53,397 bases of DNA, from assembly GCA_037142735.1 (NCBI GenBank), contig JBAXAB010000003.1, positions 1 through 53,397 on the forward strand, written 5' to 3'. Below the pieces are notes generated by a model. That model saw only the letters and a program-made list of their open reading frames with translations, did no database searches and was not told the origin of the DNA. The stretch comes from JBAXAB01 sp037142735 (GTDB lineage: Bacteria; Patescibacteriota; Minisyncoccia; Phycocordibacterales; CAIZLB01). The position numbers and the translations under genes were made by a program. Positions within the stretch are counted from its first letter, which is position 1; each line of letters starts with the position of its first letter. This document shows, piece after piece, positions 17,214 to 24,653 of the stretch.

Positions 17214-19388
17214 ATGAAGCTATTAATCGTAGAGTCCCCTGCCAAGGCAAAAACTATTTCAAAATATTTGAAGGGCGAATACAAAGTAGTTGCTTCAGTC
17301 GGCCATGTCCGCGACCTTCCAAAGAGCAACAAAAAAGCCATCGACATAGAACATGGGTTTATTCCTCACTATGAAATTTCCGCTGGAAAAGAAAAGGTCA
17401 TAAGTGAAATAAAATCGCTTGCTAAAAAAGCGGACGAGGTCATCCTCGCTACTGACCCCGACCGTGAAGGAGAGGCAATTGCCTGGCATATCAAAGAAGC
17501 ATTGGGTCTTAAAAAACCAAAGCGTGTAGTTTTCCATGAAATCACAGAAGGAGCTATCCAAGAAGCCATCAAGCATCCGAGAGATATTGATGAAAATTTA
17601 CGCTATGCCCAAGAGGCGCGACGTGTCCTAGACCGATTGGTAGGGTACGACCTCTCAGGTCTCATTTGGAAAAAGGTTCGTTACGGACTATCTGCTGGAC
17701 GAGTACAGTCACCTGCTCTTCGTATCATCATGGAACGCGAACGTGAAATTCGGGCTTTTACGCCAGAAGCTTACTATGTCATTACTGCTAAAACTGAAAC
17801 TAAAAAAGGTGAATCCATCGAATTATCATGTACCAAAGAGGTAAAAGATTCCAAGATCGCCGAGGAAATTGTTTCTATTGGTAAAAAATCTGACTGGCAC
17901 GTCAAAGATATTGAGGAATCCGAAGTAAAACGTTCTCCTCGTGCGCCATTTATCACTTCAACGTTACAACAAACCGCAAGTACTCGTTTTGGATTCTCTC
18001 CATCACGAACAATGTCCCTAGCCCAAAAATTATACGAAGGAGGACACATCACGTACATGCGAACTGATAGTACAAACCTCAGCAAAGTCGCAATCGCCGA
18101 ATCTGCTACTGTTATTGCCAAGGAATTCGGCGATAAGTATTTTGAAGCGCGAACCTTTGCTTCAAAGAGTAAGAATGCCCAGGAAGCTCACGAAGCAATT
18201 CGCCCCACTCATGTCGCACTTACCCAAGCAGGGTCAAATGATGACGAAAAGAAACTTTACAGATTAATTCGCGCACGTACTTTGGCTTCTCAAATGACAG
18301 ATGCTAAAATTGCCCGCACCAAGATTGTTGCAAACATATTAAATGGAAAAGATTTTCCAGACTTTACGGTGACTGGTTCACGCGTTATTTTTGATGGATG
18401 GTTAAAGGCAGACCCAGAAGCACGAGGCGAGGATGTTGAATTACCAAAAGTTGCAAAAGACGAAGATTTGAAACTTATAGAAATTGTTTCTTTAGAAAAA
18501 TTCACCGAACCACCATCTCGCTACACTGAGGCAGGCCTTATTAAAGAACTAGAAAAACGTGGAATCGGCCGACCTTCTACATATGCCAGCATCATTCGTA
18601 CCCTAGAAGAGCGCGAATATGTGACAAAATTAAACCGAACTATGACACCAACTGATACAGGCGATGTCGTGAGTAGTTTCATTGAAGAACACTTCCCTTC
18701 ATATATTAGTGATGATTTTACAGCTAAAATGGAAGATAAACTGGACGATATCGCATTAGGAAAAGAAACTTATCTTAAAACTCTGACTGATTTCTACGGA
18801 CCATTTACAAAAGATGTTAAATCAAAAGAAGATCTCGACAAGGCCACTACTCTTGGTGAAGCGGACGAAAAATTTAAATGCCCAAAATGTGGCAGCTCAA
18901 TGCAGATCAAATTGGCACGCACTGGTAAATTCCTCAGTTGTTCAAAATTTCCTGAATGTGACGGAGCTTTAATGTTAGATGGTCACGAATTACAAAAAGA
19001 TACACCAATCGGCAATGATCCTACGACCGGTTTACCTATTTTCATAAAAGTCGGCCGATTTGGACCGTATGTTCAATTAGGTGAAAAAACCAAAGAAATA
19101 AAGAAGCCCCGAATGGCCAGTATTCCAAAAGGCAAGGACCTGGGAACTGTTTCTGTTGAAGACGCAATGATCTATCTGTCCCTTCCAAGAGACCTTGGGA
19201 CACACCCAGACACGGGAAAAAAGATAACTGCGAGTATTGGGCGATTCGGACCTTATATTGTTCATGAAGCGGATTTTAGATCACTCAAAACAGACGACGT
19301 CTACAAAATCACCCACGAACGTGCAATGGAAATTTTGCGTGAACCTAAAAAGATATCAAATCGAGGTAAAAAGAAGAAAACAGCGTAG
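17214..19388 (+). CDS. topA: DNA topoisomerase I (type IA)
   Basis: TopA relaxes negative supercoils by transient single-strand cleavage. The 724-residue protein opens with the TOPRIM domain, including V-E-S-P-A-K-A (about 5-11) and the acidic D-P-D-R-E-G-E motif (about 81-87). The catalytic tyrosine is Tyr281 in the I-T-Y-M-R-T-D-S motif. One clear zinc ribbon (C-P-K-C followed by C-S-K-F-P-E-C) begins near residue 556; two further C-terminal segments with the G-R-F-G-P-Y motif (topoisomerase C-terminal repeats) follow. The end is very basic. The stop codon lies one base from the parB stop on the opposite strand, with no terminator between them. Confidence 0.96.
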   Translation: MKLLIVESPAKAKTISKYLKGEYKVVASVGHVRDLPKSNKKAIDIEHGFIPHYEISAGKEKVISEIKSLAKKADEVILATDPDREGEAIAWHIKEALGLKKPKRVVFHEITEGAIQEAIKHPRDIDENLRYAQEARRVLDRLVGYDLSGLIWKKVRYGLSAGRVQSPALRIIMEREREIRAFTPEAYYVITAKTETKKGESIELSCTKEVKDSKIAEEIVSIGKKSDWHVKDIEESEVKRSPRAPFITSTLQQTASTRFGFSPSRTMSLAQKLYEGGHITYMRTDSTNLSKVAIAESATVIAKEFGDKYFEARTFASKSKNAQEAHEAIRPTHVALTQAGSNDDEKKLYRLIRARTLASQMTDAKIARTKIVANILNGKDFPDFTVTGSRVIFDGWLKADPEARGEDVELPKVAKDEDLKLIEIVSLEKFTEPPSRYTEAGLIKELEKRGIGRPSTYASIIRTLEEREYVTKLNRTMTPTDTGDVVSSFIEEHFPSYISDDFTAKMEDKLDDIALGKETYLKTLTDFYGPFTKDVKSKEDLDKATTLGEADEKFKCPKCGSSMQIKLARTGKFLSCSKFPECDGALMLDGHELQKDTPIGNDPTTGLPIFIKVGRFGPYVQLGEKTKEIKKPRMASIPKGKDLGTVSVEDAMIYLSLPRDLGTHPDTGKKITASIGRFGPYIVHEADFRSLKTDDVYKITHERAMEILREPKKISNRGKKKKTA

Positions 19389-19389
19389 G

Positions 19390-20427
19390 TTAAAAACTAA
19401 AATTCTTTACAGTATATAAATCCTCATCTTCACTTGGTTGTTCTGGAACTACAGTTTCCACTGGAGCAGCTTCAACCGTTCCACCAACAGCTTCTGCAAT
19501 ACTCGCAGTCTGAGTTTGTAGAGAGGCACCAGCTTCTGTCTTCTTACTCTTACTCATCATGTCCAAAATATTATGTAAATCTTCCTGATTGAAAAAATCA
19601 ATCACCACCTTTCCTCCTGTCTCACGCTTTTCGATAAAGACACGTGTACCCAAAGATTCGTTCAAACGCGCCACCATCAAATCAATTTCTGGATCATTTA
19701 ATTTTTCCTTCTTGCGGACTCGGTCAACTGCAATACCTCGAGCAATACTTTCTGCCTCACGCACGTTCAATTTCTTGAACATAATTTCTTTAAACAATGT
19801 TTCTTGCTCTTCAGGACGAGTACTTAACATTAAAAGCGGCCGACTATGACCTTCGGTGATTTTACCTTCGGACACCGCAGTCAACATGTGTTTGGGTAAA
19901 TTTAACAAACGTAACGTGTTGGTTACATATTCACGACTCTTGCCCATTTTTTCTGCAATCTGAACATGTTTCAGCCCGAATTCTTCTGCAAGTCTTTGGA
20001 ACGAATAGGCCCGATCAACTGCATTCAAATCTTCACGTTGCAAGTTTTCAATAATGGCAAGCTCTAGTTTAGTTCTTGCATCGTCCTCGTGAGCACGGAT
20101 AATCGCTGGAATCTGCTGAAGACCGGCTAGTTTTGACGCACGCAAACGTCGCTCTCCTGAAATCAATTCATATTCAACCACCAAACCACCATCTGGTTTA
20201 ATAATTTCCTTTCTGGTAACAACAAGAGGCTGGAGCAATCCATACATGCGAATTGAATCTGACAGATCTTTTAAAGTCGCTGGGTCAAATTCCTTTCGAG
20301 GTTGATATGGATTTGGTTTTACTTTTTCAACATCAATCCAAAAAATTGAGTTATTAAAATATGGTGTGGCTGGACGATTGCTTTGTGGAATCGTCGTAGA
20401 ATTATTTGGAATAAGTTGGTCTCCCAT
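19390..20427 (-). CDS. parB: ParB/Spo0J-type chromosome partitioning protein
   Basis: ParB binds parS sites and spreads as a CTP-dependent clamp. The 345-residue protein has the N-terminal ParB domain from about residue 28, with a G-E-R-R-x-R-A-S motif (about 93-100) typical of the CTP-binding fold, followed by the helix-turn-helix DNA-binding region (about 150-180, including Q-I-A-E-K-M-G-K-S). The C-terminal part (about 265-345) includes an Ala/Gly/Glu-rich linker. No ParA gene is adjacent, which is unusual, and I saw no 16-bp parS palindrome. The gene converges with topA, the two stop codons almost touching. Confidence 0.93.
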   Translation of the reverse strand: MGDQLIPNNSTTIPQSNRPATPYFNNSIFWIDVEKVKPNPYQPRKEFDPATLKDLSDSIRMYGLLQPLVVTRKEIIKPDGGLVVEYELISGERRLRASKLAGLQQIPAIIRAHEDDARTKLELAIIENLQREDLNAVDRAYSFQRLAEEFGLKHVQIAEKMGKSREYVTNTLRLLNLPKHMLTAVSEGKITEGHSRPLLMLSTRPEEQETLFKEIMFKKLNVREAESIARGIAVDRVRKKEKLNDPEIDLMVARLNESLGTRVFIEKRETGGKVVIDFFNQEDLHNILDMMSKSKKTEAGASLQTQTASIAEAVGGTVEAAPVETVVPEQPSEDEDLYTVKNFSF

Positions 20428-20475
20428 AGTGAAAATATTCTATCACATTTCATAATTATAAAAAGTGGGAAAAGA

Positions 20476-20522
20476 AAAAGGAGGAACCCGCCCGGCACGA
20501 AGCCTGACAAATTCCTCCTTTT
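20476..20522 (-). terminator. terminator of the 20551-20820 gene
   Basis: AAAAGGAGGAA (20476-20486) pairs with the complementary run at 20512-20522; on the minus strand it is followed by a T-rich tail. Confidence 0.8.
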
Positions 20523-20550
20523 GATTCGTGACCGAGCCGACGTGGCACGG

Positions 20551-20820
20551 TTACTTCTGGGCGAGATCGTCTGAAGTGCCCACTTTGGGCCTGCTCCGCG
20601 GGTAGCGAACGGGAGTGTATTCAAGATCTGCTTTCACCTTTGAGGTCTCTTGCCGGACGACCTTTTTGATTTCAGCTTTTCCGTTATTTTCCGCCGTTTC
20701 GTTCCCCGCGAGTAGGAGTGGTAGGATTCCGAACCCGAAACAACCGAGCGCTAGCGCCCAGGGGCCAAGGATTCTTCTCCAGTTTTCTCGCCAGTATTGC
20801 CGCTTGTGGTAGCGACTCAT
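20551..20820 (-). CDS. small membrane-anchored basic protein, orphan
   Basis: From ATG at 20820 the protein has 89 residues: an Arg/Trp/His-rich N-terminus, one membrane segment (about 18-40) and a polar outer or inner tail of about 45 residues rich in Glu, Lys and Arg. I recognise no family. An upstream in-frame ATG at 20907 would add 29 residues with little helix or domain character, so the shorter form is preferred; neither has a clear Shine-Dalgarno sequence. It has its own promoter (20926-20954) and terminator (20476-20522) and is much richer in G and C than parB and miaA nearby, as with the other orphan single-gene units. Confidence 0.55.
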   Translation of the reverse strand: MSRYHKRQYWRENWRRILGPWALALGCFGFGILPLLLAGNETAENNGKAEIKKVVRQETSKVKADLEYTPVRYPRSRPKVGTSDDLAQK

Positions 20821-20925
20821 TTGAGTGTGGTGGTGGTTTGATGTTTGGACTGGCTGCAAAGAACGGATGGTGACACAAGCTTGTGCAAGTGCCACCAACA
20901 GGCTCATTAAATGGGCTTAGCAATA

Positions 20926-20954
20926 ATTATGCCATAAATAGATAAACTGCACAA
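20926..20954 (-). promoter_or_regulatory. promoter of the 20551-20820 gene
   Basis: On the minus strand TTGTGC (20949-20954) and CATAAT (20926-20931) are 17 bp apart. Confidence 0.6.
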
Positions 20955-21002
20955 CACGTTGAATTGGCTTAGATTTCATAGTACTATGAACCCGCATCGG
21001 AT

Positions 21003-21086
21003 GCCGCGATGGCGGAATTGGTAGACGCACACGACTCAAAATCGTGCGGGGGTGACCCCATGAGAGTTCAATTCTCTCTCGCGGCA
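21003..21086 (+). tRNA. tRNA-Leu(CAA)
   Basis: A full cloverleaf with a long variable arm: acceptor arms GCCGCGA and TCGCGGC, the D-arm with TGGTAGACGC, anticodon loop reading CTCAAAA with anticodon CAA, class II variable arm, and T-loop TTCAATT. Discriminator A at 21086; CCA is not encoded. A37 follows the anticodon, the base modified by MiaA, whose gene begins 24 bp downstream. Confidence 0.95.
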
Positions 21087-21109
21087 CATTTGTGGGATTT
21101 ATTCCAAAA

Positions 21110-21949
21110 ATGAAAGATATTATTGTCATTATCGGTCCAACTACGAGCGGCAAAACAGCTCTATCCCTGAAACTTGCCAAGAAACTAAATGGTGAGGTTA
21201 TTTCGGCTGATTCAAGACAGGTCTATAAAAATATAAATCTAGCGAGTGGGAAAATTACCAAAAAAGAGATGGGCAAAATCCCCCACCACCTTATTGATGT
21301 CGTTGATCCAAAAAAAACATTTACCGTAAGCGATTTTAAAGAAATAGCAGGGTCTGCCATTGAAGAAATCATTGCCAAAGGGAAAACTCCTATTATTTGC
21401 GGAGGAACGGGTTTCTATATAGACGCGCTATTACATGACAGTCTATTTCCAGAAGTGTCTCCAAATCCAAAATTAAGAAAAACACTAACTAAAAATACCG
21501 TTGCGGAACTTTTCATCATGTTAAAAAAGTTAGATGCTCAACGTGCCAATACGATTGATCAAAATAACGCTGCACGCCTTATCCGGGCAATTGAGATTGC
21601 GAAAAAACTCGGTAAAGTTCCTCCTGTTAAGGATGGACCAAATGCATTGTATAAAAAATACAATATAGAAATAATGTATATAGATTTGCCAGACGAAATA
21701 CTTTTTAAAAAAGTGTTACAACGTATTGATCAACGTATAAAGTCTGGAATGATTCCAGAAGTTAAAAAACTTCACGACACTCATAAAGTGTCCTGGAAAC
21801 GCCTTTATGAAATTGGCTTGGAATGTCGTTTTGTCTCGATGTATCTACGAGGACAATTAACTTTAACAGAAATGCGCGACCAGCTGTTCACCGCTACGAA
21901 ACAATACATAAAACGCCAGCGAACTTGGTTTAAGAAATACATAAAATAA
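21110..21949 (+). CDS. miaA: tRNA dimethylallyltransferase
   Basis: MiaA adds a dimethylallyl group to A37 of tRNAs that read codons starting with U. The 279-residue protein has the P-loop G-P-T-T-S-G-K-T (about 8-15), the D-S-R-Q-V-Y motif (about 33-38), the G-G-T-G-F-Y-I-D segment (about 98-105) and the C-terminal Q-R-T-W-F segment. It is slightly short compared with the usual 300-315. I chose the ATG at 21110 because the P-loop then sits at the normal distance; a GTG at 21092 is less likely. It directly follows the gene for tRNA-Leu(CAA), a probable substrate, and may be expressed from that tRNA promoter. A terminator follows. Confidence 0.94.
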   Translation: MKDIIVIIGPTTSGKTALSLKLAKKLNGEVISADSRQVYKNINLASGKITKKEMGKIPHHLIDVVDPKKTFTVSDFKEIAGSAIEEIIAKGKTPIICGGTGFYIDALLHDSLFPEVSPNPKLRKTLTKNTVAELFIMLKKLDAQRANTIDQNNAARLIRAIEIAKKLGKVPPVKDGPNALYKKYNIEIMYIDLPDEILFKKVLQRIDQRIKSGMIPEVKKLHDTHKVSWKRLYEIGLECRFVSMYLRGQLTLTEMRDQLFTATKQYIKRQRTWFKKYIK

Positions 21950-21976
21950 AAAACTATCCGTGCGGGTAGTTTTTTA
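21950..21976 (+). terminator. terminator after miaA
   Basis: A hairpin with arms AAAACTATCC and GGGTAGTTTT around a four-base loop, ending in a T run. Confidence 0.8.
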
Positions 21977-21995
21977 TTGTATGCATTTGAGTTAA

Positions 21996-22844
21996 TTACT
22001 TGTCTGTATTCTCAACTGATGTTGTAGACGTCGCTGAAGTATTCACCTTCCAGGATTTAAGTGTCTCTAGAATTGACTTCAAATCTTGTCGAGCAGCCTT
22101 CAAGTTCTCTGTAGCCGATTTAACATCTGTTCGTGCTGATTTCAAAGCAACAGTATTAGATTTAAGCTTTACCTGATCTCCCTTGTCTGGCGACAAAGAA
22201 GCGATCGCAGTATTTGCTGTTTGAGCCTTCGCATTCGCAGCAGCAATCTTTGCGTTAAAGTCTACCAAAGAAGCCTGGAGGGCTGTCACGTCCTGCCCTG
22301 CAGACTGTTCAGCCGTAATACGTGCCTGGATCTTTGTACTTAAAGACATCATCAAGTCACCAATAGTCTTGATTCGATCAATTGCAGAATATAGGTGTCC
22401 TCTTGGTACAACGAGAGCATAGATTCTAAAAGTACCTGTGATGGTCTTTTCATCACTCGCAGCAGTTTTTACATCTGCATCTGCGTCAATTTTTGATTTC
22501 AAAGAATTTAGCCCTGCAATATTTGATTCCACTTCAGATGCGATAGCAGCCTTTTCAGTGGCAGAAACCTTTGTCAATTCCTGAACCCTAGCATTCAATT
22601 TGTTCAGATCATCAATGCGAGCGTCTATGGCAGTATTGCCCCGAGCGACGATTTTTTCAAGATTAGCCGAACGCTTTGCCTCTATATTTGCTTTTACTGT
22701 TTCTCTGGCAGCTGTTGTGCCTACCACAGTTCCTGTATTAATTTGTGCAGAAGTTCCAACTCCCCGCGTAGTCTCTGCGTATACAGGGATTGCAGTAGCC
22801 AATAACAGTGCACTTGTGCCTATTGAAAGAATAGTTTTTTTCAT
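21996..22844 (-). CDS. secreted coiled-coil protein, function unknown
   Basis: From ATG at 22844 the protein has 282 residues. It starts with a signal peptide (Lys-Lys, a hydrophobic core, then Ala-x-Ala-type cleavage after about residue 23). The rest is rich in Ala, Lys, Thr and Ser with heptad-like spacing, most clearly at 45-125 and 165-265, so long helices or coiled coils are expected. The middle (about 138-160) holds a distinct T-G-T-F-R-I-Y-A-L-V-V-P-R-G-H segment. Similar predicted secreted helical proteins are frequent in Patescibacteria, but I do not know a function. The GTG at 22871 would add residues encoded by the folded repeat at 22845-22889, so I rejected it. The 22903-23181 gene lies upstream on the same strand. 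Confidence 0.7.
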   Translation of the reverse strand: MKKTILSIGTSALLLATAIPVYAETTRGVGTSAQINTGTVVGTTAARETVKANIEAKRSANLEKIVARGNTAIDARIDDLNKLNARVQELTKVSATEKAAIASEVESNIAGLNSLKSKIDADADVKTAASDEKTITGTFRIYALVVPRGHLYSAIDRIKTIGDLMMSLSTKIQARITAEQSAGQDVTALQASLVDFNAKIAAANAKAQTANTAIASLSPDKGDQVKLKSNTVALKSARTDVKSATENLKAARQDLKSILETLKSWKVNTSATSTTSVENTDK

Positions 22845-22889
22845 TTGATTTTGCGAAATCATGCCGCGCACCGTCTTTTGAAGCGCGGC
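22845..22889 (-). repeat. start-proximal folded repeat, copy B
   Basis: On the minus strand the arms GCCGCGC and GCGCGGC enclose a 13-nt loop, followed by the near-palindrome ATTTCGCAAAAT, three bases and the ATG at 22844. Loop length and spacing equal those of copy A (10859-10903), and the arm difference is compensated on both sides. Confidence 0.7.
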
Positions 22890-22902
22890 TGGCTTCTATT
22901 AA

Positions 22903-23181
22903 TTATTTACTAAGTGATTGATCGGCACTAGCATTGTCTGAGTTCAGACCACTCATTTGAGCATCGACATTGCTCGCATCTTTTTCTAGAGAAGCATCAG
23001 AGTTACTTGAAGCCGATACTGTTGCCATTGCGCCATTTTGCTGTGCAGGATTTTGCCCTGAAGTTGTTGCGGTATAGGTCGTGTTAGATGAATAATTCTT
23101 GTTGTCCTTCATGTACCACCATCCTCCAAGGATTACTAGGATGATGACAATAATAGTCCAGACGGCTGCTTTTGTTGACAT
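22903..23181 (-). CDS. small single-helix membrane protein with polar outer tail
   Basis: The 92-residue protein has one membrane helix at about 7-24 (Val/Ile/Leu/Gly/Trp-rich) and then about 65 residues that are almost entirely Ser, Asn, Asp, Ala, Thr and Gln. The tail is likely disordered and outside the cell. No family is recognised. It lies 59 bp upstream of the secreted coiled-coil protein gene on the same strand; the two may form an envelope operon, although the folded repeat lies between them. Proteins of this build (helix plus low-complexity tail) are common in small CPR genomes. Confidence 0.65.
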   Translation of the reverse strand: MSTKAAVWTIIVIILVILGGWWYMKDNKNYSSNTTYTATTSGQNPAQQNGAMATVSASSNSDASLEKDASNVDAQMSGLNSDNASADQSLSK

Positions 23182-23262
23182 AATTTATACGTAAATAATT
23201 TTAATAATTCGACTGAGTGCATTGGCCATTATACGCCTCTAGAACCACGAGATGCAACTAAT

Positions 23263-23303
23263 AAAAAATCCACAACAACCGGTATGATTGTTGTGGATTT
23301 TTT
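23263..23303 (-). terminator. bidirectional terminator downstream of the 40-residue basic protein
   Basis: A 14-bp perfect inverted repeat (23265-23278 with 23288-23301) flanked by A and T runs on both sides, so it can stop transcription from either direction. Confidence 0.85.
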
Positions 23304-23321
23304 AAGTAAACAACGCCTAAA

Positions 23322-23444
23322 TTACTTTCGTTTTTTAGTGCCGTTTTTCTTTGCCAATCTTGCGTGTTTAATTGCAAGACGCTTTTTTGTTTTTTTAGAG
23401 CGTGAAGTTTTATTTTTTCCTACTCCTGTTATTCTTTTTGCCAT
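23322..23444 (-). CDS. 40-residue highly basic protein
   Basis: The frame from ATG at 23444 to TAA at 23322 encodes 40 residues, of which roughly half are Lys or Arg, with no acidic residue. It begins M-A-K-R-I-T-G-V-G-K and ends in a Lys/Arg cluster. The composition, size and strong terminator resemble small ribosomal or nucleic-acid-binding proteins such as bTHX or bL34-like proteins, but the sequence matches none I can name. It lies in the opposite direction from miaA and downstream of an ORF6N relic. Because of its size it is easily missed by gene callers. The lack of Asp and Glu over 40 codons is unlikely in a chance frame. Confidence 0.65.
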   Translation of the reverse strand: MAKRITGVGKNKTSRSKKTKKRLAIKHARLAKKNGTKKRK

Positions 23445-23451
23445 GGGGAAA

Positions 23452-23733
23452 TTATATACCATCTTGGGTAAGATGGAAACCCATTTTGTGTTTAGGCGTC
23501 TCGTCTTGTTTAATAAGTAGTCTTATTATCCTGAACACCTCTTTAAAGTTAACCTGTATAGCTCTATCGCTATTTAACACACTAGAAAGCATAGCGATTC
23601 CTTGCTCGGTAAAAACCAGCGGAGCATACTTTATATTCCTACCACTCCCTCTTTTCAAGGTCGCAATCTGCGACCTTGAAAAGAAAATCACCTCCTCCTT
23701 ATCCAAATGAAACACAAAATCAGGCGGAAAACG
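23452..23733 (-). pseudogene. relic of an ORF6N-domain protein
   Basis: The minus-strand frame encodes a clear fragment of the ORF6N DNA-binding domain: R-F-P-P-D-F-V-F-H-L-D-K-E-E, then S-Q-I-A-T, then F-T-E-Q-G-I-A-M-L-S-S-V-L and A-I-Q-V-N. ORF6N domains are found in phage antirepressor-like and accessory proteins. Here the N-terminal part is missing: an in-frame TAA stands five bases before the R-F-P-P codons, where the family usually has Arg-Asn-Ile-x, and sequence further upstream does not match. The C-terminal part ends soon after the domain. It is best read as a decayed phage- or island-derived gene. An intact shorter product starting at a GTG is possible but unlikely to work. Confidence 0.7.
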
Positions 23734-23793
23734 TGTTTAATTTCTTCCACACCATGAATAATAACAATCTCATCCTAAGAAAAAATGAATAAT

Positions 23794-24360
23794 TTATAAT
23801 ATATCTTTATATAACCTAACCCTAATAGCATTTCCTGAAAAGTGTTCAAAAAATCTGTCGACTTCAATCTCCTTTTCAGGCCATTGAAAGTCTTCATTTG
23901 AAGAAGTATGGTGAATAATAATTGACTCAACCTTCCCGTCCTTTTCTGTGTATCCAATTACAGGAACCAAGTGTCCAGAGTTTTTAGGTTTAGAGAATCC
24001 TGCACCAACTGAAACGACAAAGACATTATCCTGATCGATGAGTTTTTTAAATTCATCAGCATCCTCAATCTTCATTCGCTGTGCATCAATTCCTCTCACA
24101 TTTAATTCCTCTGCGATTCCCTGGTGGACACAGCCAACGCCCGCTCTGTAAACAGATTTTTCTTCCATTTCATGGATCAGTTCTGCAAATTTCACACCTG
24201 CATGTTCAGGATGCATATCCAATATCATTTTCATACAAGCAATTCCGCATGATTTTGTTTGCCAAAATACAGCTTCGGCTTCATCTTTAAATCCCCTTTC
24301 CTTCCAGTCCTTTTTGGATAGTTGTGAAAAGAATGGAACCTTGTGGAGGACTTTTTTCAT
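23794..24360 (-). CDS. C39-like cysteine peptidase family protein
   Basis: The 188-residue protein has the papain-like C39 signature: Gln34 and Cys38 in W-Q-T-K-S-C-G-I-A-C near the N-terminus, a His130 in S-G-H-L-V-P-V-I-G-Y, and polar residues about 20-25 residues later (I-H-H-T-S-S-N) that could complete the active site. No signal peptide or membrane segment is visible, so it probably acts in the cytoplasm, unlike bacteriocin-processing C39 domains that are fused to ABC transporters. The substrate is unknown. A 49-residue membrane protein gene lies 9 bp upstream on the same strand, suggesting co-transcription. Confidence 0.78.
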   Translation of the reverse strand: MKKVLHKVPFFSQLSKKDWKERGFKDEAEAVFWQTKSCGIACMKMILDMHPEHAGVKFAELIHEMEEKSVYRAGVGCVHQGIAEELNVRGIDAQRMKIEDADEFKKLIDQDNVFVVSVGAGFSKPKNSGHLVPVIGYTEKDGKVESIIIHHTSSNEDFQWPEKEIEVDRFFEHFSGNAIRVRLYKDIL

Positions 24361-24369
24361 ATTATGAAA

Positions 24370-24519
24370 TTACCTCACACCTTGAACCTGCGATAGGACC
24401 TCTTGAGTTCTCTCATATTCTCTTCCGATATAAAAAGTAAGAGTTGGCACCACTAATATAAACAAGATAAGGGCGGCTAATTTTGAATACCAGGTCACTT
24501 TATTGAATTTGATTGTCAT
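24370..24519 (-). CDS. 49-residue single-helix membrane protein
   Basis: ATG at 24519 to TAA at 24370 encodes 49 residues: a short basic start with K-V-T-W-Y-S-K, one membrane helix (about 14-31, Leu/Ile/Val-rich with Pro-Thr near the end) followed by Y-I-G-R-E-Y-E and a polar tail. Small proteins with this W-x-S-K-L-A-A helix and F-Y-x-G ending recur in Patescibacteria next to unrelated genes; their function is not known to me. It lies directly upstream of the C39-like peptidase. I am fairly confident that it is translated because the helix pattern is well formed and the spacing to the next gene is tight. Confidence 0.6.
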   Translation of the reverse strand: MTIKFNKVTWYSKLAALILFILVVPTLTFYIGREYERTQEVLSQVQGVR

Positions 24520-24578
24520 ATTCTTAAATTATATCAGACATTTTCAATTCAGGCCTTGCGTGCTAGTATTTGCCCCAA

Positions 24579-24653
24579 GGGTCCATAGTTTCAATGGTAA
24601 AACATTCCTCTCCAAAAGGAAGGTTCCAGGTTCGAGTCCTGGTGGGCCCGCCA
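24579..24653 (+). tRNA. tRNA-Trp(CCA)
   Basis: Acceptor arms GGGTCCA and TGGGCCC pair fully; anticodon stem TTCCT/AGGAA encloses CTCCAAA, giving anticodon CCA; the T-arm is CCAGG-TTCGAGT-CCTGG; discriminator G fits tRNA-Trp. CCA is encoded at 24651-24653 and its last base is the first base of the next gene's ATG. Confidence 0.95.

Noticed and set aside
22845..22889. Upstream GTG/TTG starts for the 22844 gene and for uvrB
   Set aside because: The added residues are encoded by the folded repeat itself in both genes, so the similar N-terminal extensions reflect the repeat and not a protein domain.
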